Assembly (NCBI RefSeq): GCF_000515215.1
Contig: NZ_KI911557.1
Location: 1,757,586 to 1,821,585 of the forward strand
Length of the DNA stretch: 64,000 nucleotides
Direction: 5' to 3'
From: Methylomonas sp. 11b
Lineage (GTDB): Bacteria; Pseudomonadota; Gammaproteobacteria; Methylococcales; Methylomonadaceae
Part shown: positions 59,979 through 64,000 of the stretch, one piece after another
Layout: every line of letters starts with the position of its first letter
Position numbering within the stretch: the stretch's first letter is position 1
The notes under the pieces: generated by a model
What the model was told of the DNA's origin: nothing
Databases searched by the model: none
The model's input: only the letters and a program-made list of their open reading frames with translations
Program-made: the position numbers and the translations under genes

Positions 59979-61103
59979 CTAAAAATGGTAATGCGCACCC
60001 AAACCGACGTATTCCACTTTGTCTTTATAAAACTGGCCGCTGGGCGAATAGCCGTTGAAGTATTCGACCATCAGCTGTAGCTTGCGTCCCAGGACTTTGG
60101 AATTGTCGAATTCCACACCGGCTCTCGCCGAAATATCGGTGCTCCAGTTGTTTTGGTCGTAATTCTTGATGTCGGCGGCAATGATCGGGCGCATCGATGC
60201 AAAATCCAGACGCCATGGGCTTCTGAACTCGATACCGTATTGCGCGGACCATTTTCGTAATGCGGAAGGTTCTCTATGAAACAAACCGCCACCGCCGCCG
60301 TAGATGCGCACGCCATAGGGCAGCTCATACGACAGCTTTAAGTCCACACCTTCGTAACTTAAATTAACCCGCTCGAATGTGGTGTTGACCTTGCGCAGCA
60401 AAAACTCGTCTCCCAAATGCGAACTCTGATGATACAAACGGCCGAATGCGGAAAACTGCCCGGTGCGCACACTGGAGTAAATCGAGGCAATAAAATCGGT
60501 ATTCACCAGGTCGGCTGACGAGGCATCCAGGTTGAAGTCGCTGAACACGCCGGCCTGCAAACCGGCTTCCCATTGCGCCGTGGAATTGCCGATATTGGCC
60601 CGATAAAACGGAATGGTTTCGCCAAAGCTGACCGACGCGATATTTCGACCGTCAAAGTTATTACTTTGGTAATTACGATAAGCCGCGGAAAAATGCGCCC
60701 AGCGCGGATCGGCCAATAAGGCTTTGAACAAATGCCCGGTCGGCAGCAGTCCGGTCGGTAACACCAAGGTCTCGGCTGTAGTCAGCGTTGTTGGATTTGC
60801 ATCAAGCGCGGCGGCCTCTTTGGCATTTACCTCAGTGGTTTCGGCTATTTTCACGGCATTAACGCCGGGAATCTCCGCCAAGACTTTACTGGCCTGGGCG
60901 CGCTCCGCGCCTGACATCCCGGCAGCGGGCAAGGTAATGACACCATCTTTTACCGTCAACGCCGGCATATCGAGCTTTAAATTATGTTTCATCGCGGCAG
61001 CGGCATAGCCGGCGATATAAGCATCATCGGCCGGCGTAGCCTGCGCCATGGGTGCGGACAGCAACAAAAGGCCCGCTAAGCTGCTTAGTGAATAATGCCT
61101 CAT
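59979..61103 (-). CDS. DUF1207 outer-membrane protein with BON-like N-terminal region
   Basis: 374 residues with signal peptide (LSSLAGLLLLSAPMAQA). Residues about 25-95 resemble a BON-type domain (LKLDMPALTVKDGVITLPAA). The rest is a beta-rich DUF1207 domain: FKALLADPRWAHFSAAYRNY, ANIGNSTAQWEAGLQAGVFS, FSAFGRLYHQSSHLGDEFLL, SGQFYKDKVEYVGLGAHYHF ending in Phe, as outer-membrane barrels do. Overlaps the upstream BON lipoprotein gene. Confidence 0.8.
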   Translation of the reverse strand: MRHYSLSSLAGLLLLSAPMAQATPADDAYIAGYAAAAMKHNLKLDMPALTVKDGVITLPAAGMSGAERAQASKVLAEIPGVNAVKIAETTEVNAKEAAALDANPTTLTTAETLVLPTGLLPTGHLFKALLADPRWAHFSAAYRNYQSNNFDGRNIASVSFGETIPFYRANIGNSTAQWEAGLQAGVFSDFNLDASSADLVNTDFIASIYSSVRTGQFSAFGRLYHQSSHLGDEFLLRKVNTTFERVNLSYEGVDLKLSYELPYGVRIYGGGGGLFHREPSALRKWSAQYGIEFRSPWRLDFASMRPIIAADIKNYDQNNWSTDISARAGVEFDNSKVLGRKLQLMVEYFNGYSPSGQFYKDKVEYVGLGAHYHF

Positions 61104-61720
61104 TGTTTACTCGGCACGCTGGTTTTAACCAACAATTCGTTTTGTACCGACTTCACATGTTCCTGGCTGCTGACCAAGCCAATCGCTTTACCGACCAGTT
61201 GTTCGGAATCCACCGTGCCGCGCAAGGTGACTACGCCGTTTACTGTCGTCACGTCAATTGGTACCAGTTTCAAAAAGTCGTCGTTTAGCAAGGCTGTCTT
61301 AACTTTGGCGGTAATCACCGAGTCGTCAAAATATTCGCCGGTTGCTTTAGTACTATCCACTACCGCTTCCTTGGCCGCATCAATGCGTTTTTCGGAGTTA
61401 TTGATGGCTTGATCGATTTGTTTACCGGCTTTTTCCAGAGCATCGTTGGAGGATTCGGCAGCTTTATCGATCGATGCGCCGGCTTGTTCTGCTTTCTGTA
61501 CTACCGATTCTTTCGCGGCGTCGATTTTTTGCCCGGCCTTTTCGGAGCTTTGTTCGATTTTTTGTCCAGCATTTTCCACGGCTTTATCCACTTTTTGTCC
61601 GGCTTTTTCCGCCTGACCTTCCGGCTGGCAAGCAGCCAGCCCTAAAGCGACTGACAAGCAAGCCAGGGCAAATAGTTTGCTGGTGAAGAGTTTATAGAGG
61701 TATTCGGAGTGAGGGTTCAT
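61100..61720 (-). CDS. BON-domain lipoprotein with apolipophorin-like repeats
   Basis: 206 residues. The N-terminus ends in the lipobox LAAC (about residue 31). Residues 33-120 are an 11-residue-type helical repeat (KAGQKVDKAVENAGQKIEQS). The C-terminal BON domain is DDSVITAKVKTALLNDDFLK ... NGVVTLRGTVDSEQL ... VKSVQNELLV. Probably a periplasmic envelope-stress protein anchored in a membrane. Co-transcribed with the DUF1207 gene (4-base overlap). Confidence 0.85.
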   Translation of the reverse strand: MNPHSEYLYKLFTSKLFALACLSVALGLAACQPEGQAEKAGQKVDKAVENAGQKIEQSSEKAGQKIDAAKESVVQKAEQAGASIDKAAESSNDALEKAGKQIDQAINNSEKRIDAAKEAVVDSTKATGEYFDDSVITAKVKTALLNDDFLKLVPIDVTTVNGVVTLRGTVDSEQLVGKAIGLVSSQEHVKSVQNELLVKTSVPSKQ

Positions 61721-62030
61721 GGCTTATTCCTTGGGGATGGGTGTTTACGGAAAACGTGCCGACTCAGCATGCGATAAGGAACATTCGTAAGTAGTTAGCT
61801 GATCCGGCGGTTTGAAAGCGAATTTCGATTCTAGGGGCAAAGCCGGGAACAGTCTGTACGCTGGCGAACATTGGCTGGATATGGGCGCTGAAGTGGCCTT
61901 AATTGCGGATATTTATAGGTCGTGCCCGCCCGGATTGGCTGCCGGGCGAGGTCTTAACGGTTTTGCGGGATTGACGGCAAAAAGCAGCTGCGCGCCGGGT
62001 TAACGACTAGCCTACACAATAAGCCGCCAA
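61721..62030. other. intergenic stretch
   Basis: 310 bp between two leftward genes. A short rightward open frame (61812-62003) has no ribosome binding site. The promoter of the BON gene should lie here; GGCGAGCACGACC-type GC stretches follow it. Confidence 0.35.
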
Positions 62031-64000
62031 CTAATCACGTGCAGCAGATTCAGTCTTTTCAACCGGAAATAACTTCTCAAACTCCTCGGCGGTCACCGCT
62101 TTCGAGAATAAATAGCCTTGCCCGTAATCGCAACCGGCCTTAATCAGTAAATCGCGTTGCTCTGCCGTTTCCACTCCTTCCGCAATCACTTTCATACCCA
62201 GTACGTGCGCCATCGCGATAATCGCTTCACAGAGCGCCATATCGGTGGAGTCGGCTAGCAAATTTGAGACAAACGCTTGGTCTATCTTCAAAAAATCAAT
62301 GTGATATTTTTTTAAATACGACAACGAGGAATAGCCGGTGCCGAAATCGTCCAAAGACGTCTGCACGCCGGCATCTTTAAACGCTGTCAATTTATCGGCG
62401 ACGATACTGGAATTATCCAACAATAGTCCTTCGGTAATTTCCACGGCAATACAGCCGCCAGGCAAACCCAATCGGTTTAAGTGTTCAAACCAATCGGCCA
62501 TTTTGTCGCTATTATTGTGAAACTGTGCCGGAGATTTATTGATACTGATCTGAAACATGGAGTGGTAATTAACGCGCCACTTGGCCACTTGGTTGGCTAC
62601 TTGATGGAACACCCAGGAACCTATTTCGGTGATCAGACCGCTGTCTTCCGCTATCGGAATAAACTCGGCGGGACTAACCAGCCCCCGCGTGGGATGTTGC
62701 CAACGCACCAGCGCCTCGGCTTTTTTGATTTCGCCCGTCGCCAAATCCACAATCGGTTGATAGGCTACCCAGATTTGACTATCGGTCAAGGCATGTCTAA
62801 GGTCGTTGGTTAGCCGTAATCTAATCTCGGCAGCCTCCTGCATGGCCGGCGTGAAATAGCAAAAACGGCTGCGGCCCAAGTCTTTGGCGGCATACATGGC
62901 CTGATCGGCCTTCTTCAGCAACTCTTCCATCGTCTCCGCATCATCCGGGTATAAGGCAATGCCGATACTGACCGACACATAGCAACGTTCGTTATTGAGT
63001 TGAAACGGTGCCGTCATGGTGCGCAACATGGCCTGCGCAACCCGGTCGATGCTGTTCATCTCATGCAGTTCGCTCATGATCAGCGTAAATTCATCGCCGC
63101 CGGGTCGCGCCAAGGTGTCGGTGTCGCGAATACAACTCATCAGGCGTTGCGTGGTTTCCTTCAGCAATCTATCCCCGACATCGTGGCCCAAGGTATCGTT
63201 GATGTCTTTGAAATGATCCAGATCCATGAACATCAAGGCCAGCTTTTGATGCTCGCGGTGCGATTTGTTAATCGCCCGCCGCAAACGGTCCAGAAACATG
63301 CGTCGATTCGCCAAACCGGTCAGCGGATCGATGTTAGCTTGTTGATGAATCAGCTCTTCGGCGCGGCGCTGTTCGGTGATGTCCGACGCCATCGCCACGC
63401 GGCGAATTTCCTGGCCATTGTCGGCATACACGGTGCTAATGGACAAACGCCCCAGATATTCCTCGCCATTTTTACGCTGGTTCCAAATCTCGCCGTGCCA
63501 TTGGCCGGTGCTATTCAGCTGTTTCCACATCTCGATAAAAAAGGCGTCATCCTGGCGGCTGGATTTCAGCAGAGAGGTGGTTTGGCCGATGGCCTCGGCG
63601 GGGGAGTACCCGGTAAGCTTGGTAAATGCCGGATTGACGGCAATAATTTTATGATTGGTATCGGCCACCATAATCGCCTCTTCGATAGCCAGATAGACGG
63701 TGGCCGCCAGTTGTAATTCTTGCTCGTTATTTTTGCGCTCGCTGATATCAACGATAGCCGCCAGACAAGTTTGTCGGTCGCTGTCGGCAATGGCTTCTAT
63801 AGTTACCCAAGTCGTATGCCCGCCAGGTTCCAAAACGATTTCGCAATGCTGCGCACCGGGATTGGCAAACACCTTTTCCAGAAATCCATTGAAAACGGCT
63901 CGATATTCGCTAGCCACAATATTGGCAAAGTGTCGCCCGGTTATTTTATAGCGCTCGACACCCAGCAGCCGCTCGCCGTTGAAATTGGTCTGCTGGACGC
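62031..64000 (-). CDS. PAS-GGDEF-EAL c-di-GMP protein (N-terminus outside window)
   Basis: At least 656 codons, open to the window edge. Two PAS segments (ending AAIVDISERKNNEQELQ and VAMASDITEQRRAEELI) precede a GGDEF domain (DPLTGLANRRMFLDRLRRAI, ARPGGDEF, with RxxD five residues before). An EAL domain follows (KKAEALVRWQHPTRGLVSPA, VEITEGLLLDN, LDDFGTGYSSLSYLKKYHID, VIAEGVETAEQR). The motifs for both synthesis and hydrolysis are intact. Which activity dominates cannot be told from sequence. Confidence 0.9.
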   Translation of the reverse strand, partial: VQQTNFNGERLLGVERYKITGRHFANIVASEYRAVFNGFLEKVFANPGAQHCEIVLEPGGHTTWVTIEAIADSDRQTCLAAIVDISERKNNEQELQLAATVYLAIEEAIMVADTNHKIIAVNPAFTKLTGYSPAEAIGQTTSLLKSSRQDDAFFIEMWKQLNSTGQWHGEIWNQRKNGEEYLGRLSISTVYADNGQEIRRVAMASDITEQRRAEELIHQQANIDPLTGLANRRMFLDRLRRAINKSHREHQKLALMFMDLDHFKDINDTLGHDVGDRLLKETTQRLMSCIRDTDTLARPGGDEFTLIMSELHEMNSIDRVAQAMLRTMTAPFQLNNERCYVSVSIGIALYPDDAETMEELLKKADQAMYAAKDLGRSRFCYFTPAMQEAAEIRLRLTNDLRHALTDSQIWVAYQPIVDLATGEIKKAEALVRWQHPTRGLVSPAEFIPIAEDSGLITEIGSWVFHQVANQVAKWRVNYHSMFQISINKSPAQFHNNSDKMADWFEHLNRLGLPGGCIAVEITEGLLLDNSSIVADKLTAFKDAGVQTSLDDFGTGYSSLSYLKKYHIDFLKIDQAFVSNLLADSTDMALCEAIIAMAHVLGMKVIAEGVETAEQRDLLIKAGCDYGQGYLFSKAVTAEEFEKLFPVEKTESAARD

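Noticed and set aside
61812..62003. 63-codon rightward frame between two leftward genes
   Set aside because: No ribosome binding site and no features.
1..64000. tRNA or rRNA genes
   Set aside because: None recognised by eye on either strand, and the prophage is not inserted in a tRNA gene.

Overview
The window is a chromosomal segment of a gammaproteobacterium carrying one complete-looking Mu-like (DDE-transposase) prophage. The host part is a stress and second-messenger neighbourhood: clade-3 catalase, BON-domain proteins, CsbD proteins, a four-helix Cys-rich copper-storage-type protein, DUF2383 four-helix proteins, a peroxiredoxin, glutathione reductase and three c-di-GMP enzymes. The copper-storage-type protein and the overall gene set would fit a methanotroph of the Methylomonas type, but that is an inference; no diagnostic methane or ribosomal gene is in view.

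Layout. 1-14.0 kb (host): AI-2E-type transporter (cut by the window edge), two small membrane/periplasmic proteins, DUF502, AsmA-like protein, katE, BON protein, two YflT-like stress proteins, an ABC exporter half lacking its ATPase, CsbD pair, Csp-like protein, a chloroperoxidase-type hydrolase, DUF2383 protein and peroxiredoxin. 14,003-52,786: prophage of 38,784 bp bounded by a perfect 6-bp target duplication (TCTGCA) and by TGAA...TTCA ends. 52.8-64.0 kb (host): glutathione reductase, globin-coupled diguanylate cyclase, a broken EF-hand gene, a Crp-like regulator, a second DUF2383 protein, an HD-GYP phosphodiesterase, DUF1207 and BON proteins, and a GGDEF-EAL protein cut by the window edge.

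Prediction for the insertion. The phage entered the last codons of the peroxiredoxin gene. Joining the flanks across one copy of TCTGCA restores an in-frame end (...Leu-Gln-Lys-Gln-Lys-stop) followed 10 bases later by the glutathione reductase ATG, so an intact peroxiredoxin-gor operon was split.

Prophage organisation. It does not follow the Mu order. The DNA-packaging and early head genes (terminase small and large subunits, portal, F, G) form a leftward operon from 22.5 kb to the left end. The repressor (26.1-26.8 kb, leftward) and the early genes (Cro/Ner-like, transposase A, ATPase B, DUF3164, GemA, Mor; 26.9-35.7 kb, rightward) sit in the middle. Protease, capsid, tail and fibre genes (36.2-52.7 kb) run rightward to the right end. 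The two separated late blocks, and a rightward operon of unknown function (22.6-24.7 kb), appear to be tied together by one regulatory element: a 16-bp dyad (ATTAAA-N4-TTTAAT) exactly 22 nt from a -10-like hexamer, at 22.58 kb (used in both directions), 36.15 kb and 41.25 kb. The single Mor/C-family activator gene at 35.1-35.7 kb is the obvious candidate to bind it. The three rightward copies place the start codon 6-7 nt after the -10, which predicts leaderless late mRNAs.

Notable phage cargo: an SGNH-hydrolase-like protein inside the head operon, an F protein with a C-terminal HEIGH metallopeptidase motif, a small protein whose C-terminus resembles the Acb2/Tad1 hairpin family, a secreted HNH nuclease downstream of the repressor, a scar made of an F-gene fragment and a second copy of the repressor 3' end, and a tail-chaperone gene with a -2/+1 frameshift extension. 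Several lesions (an amber codon in an HTH gene, a +1 base in a small membrane gene) suggest some decay or sequencing error in an otherwise complete element.
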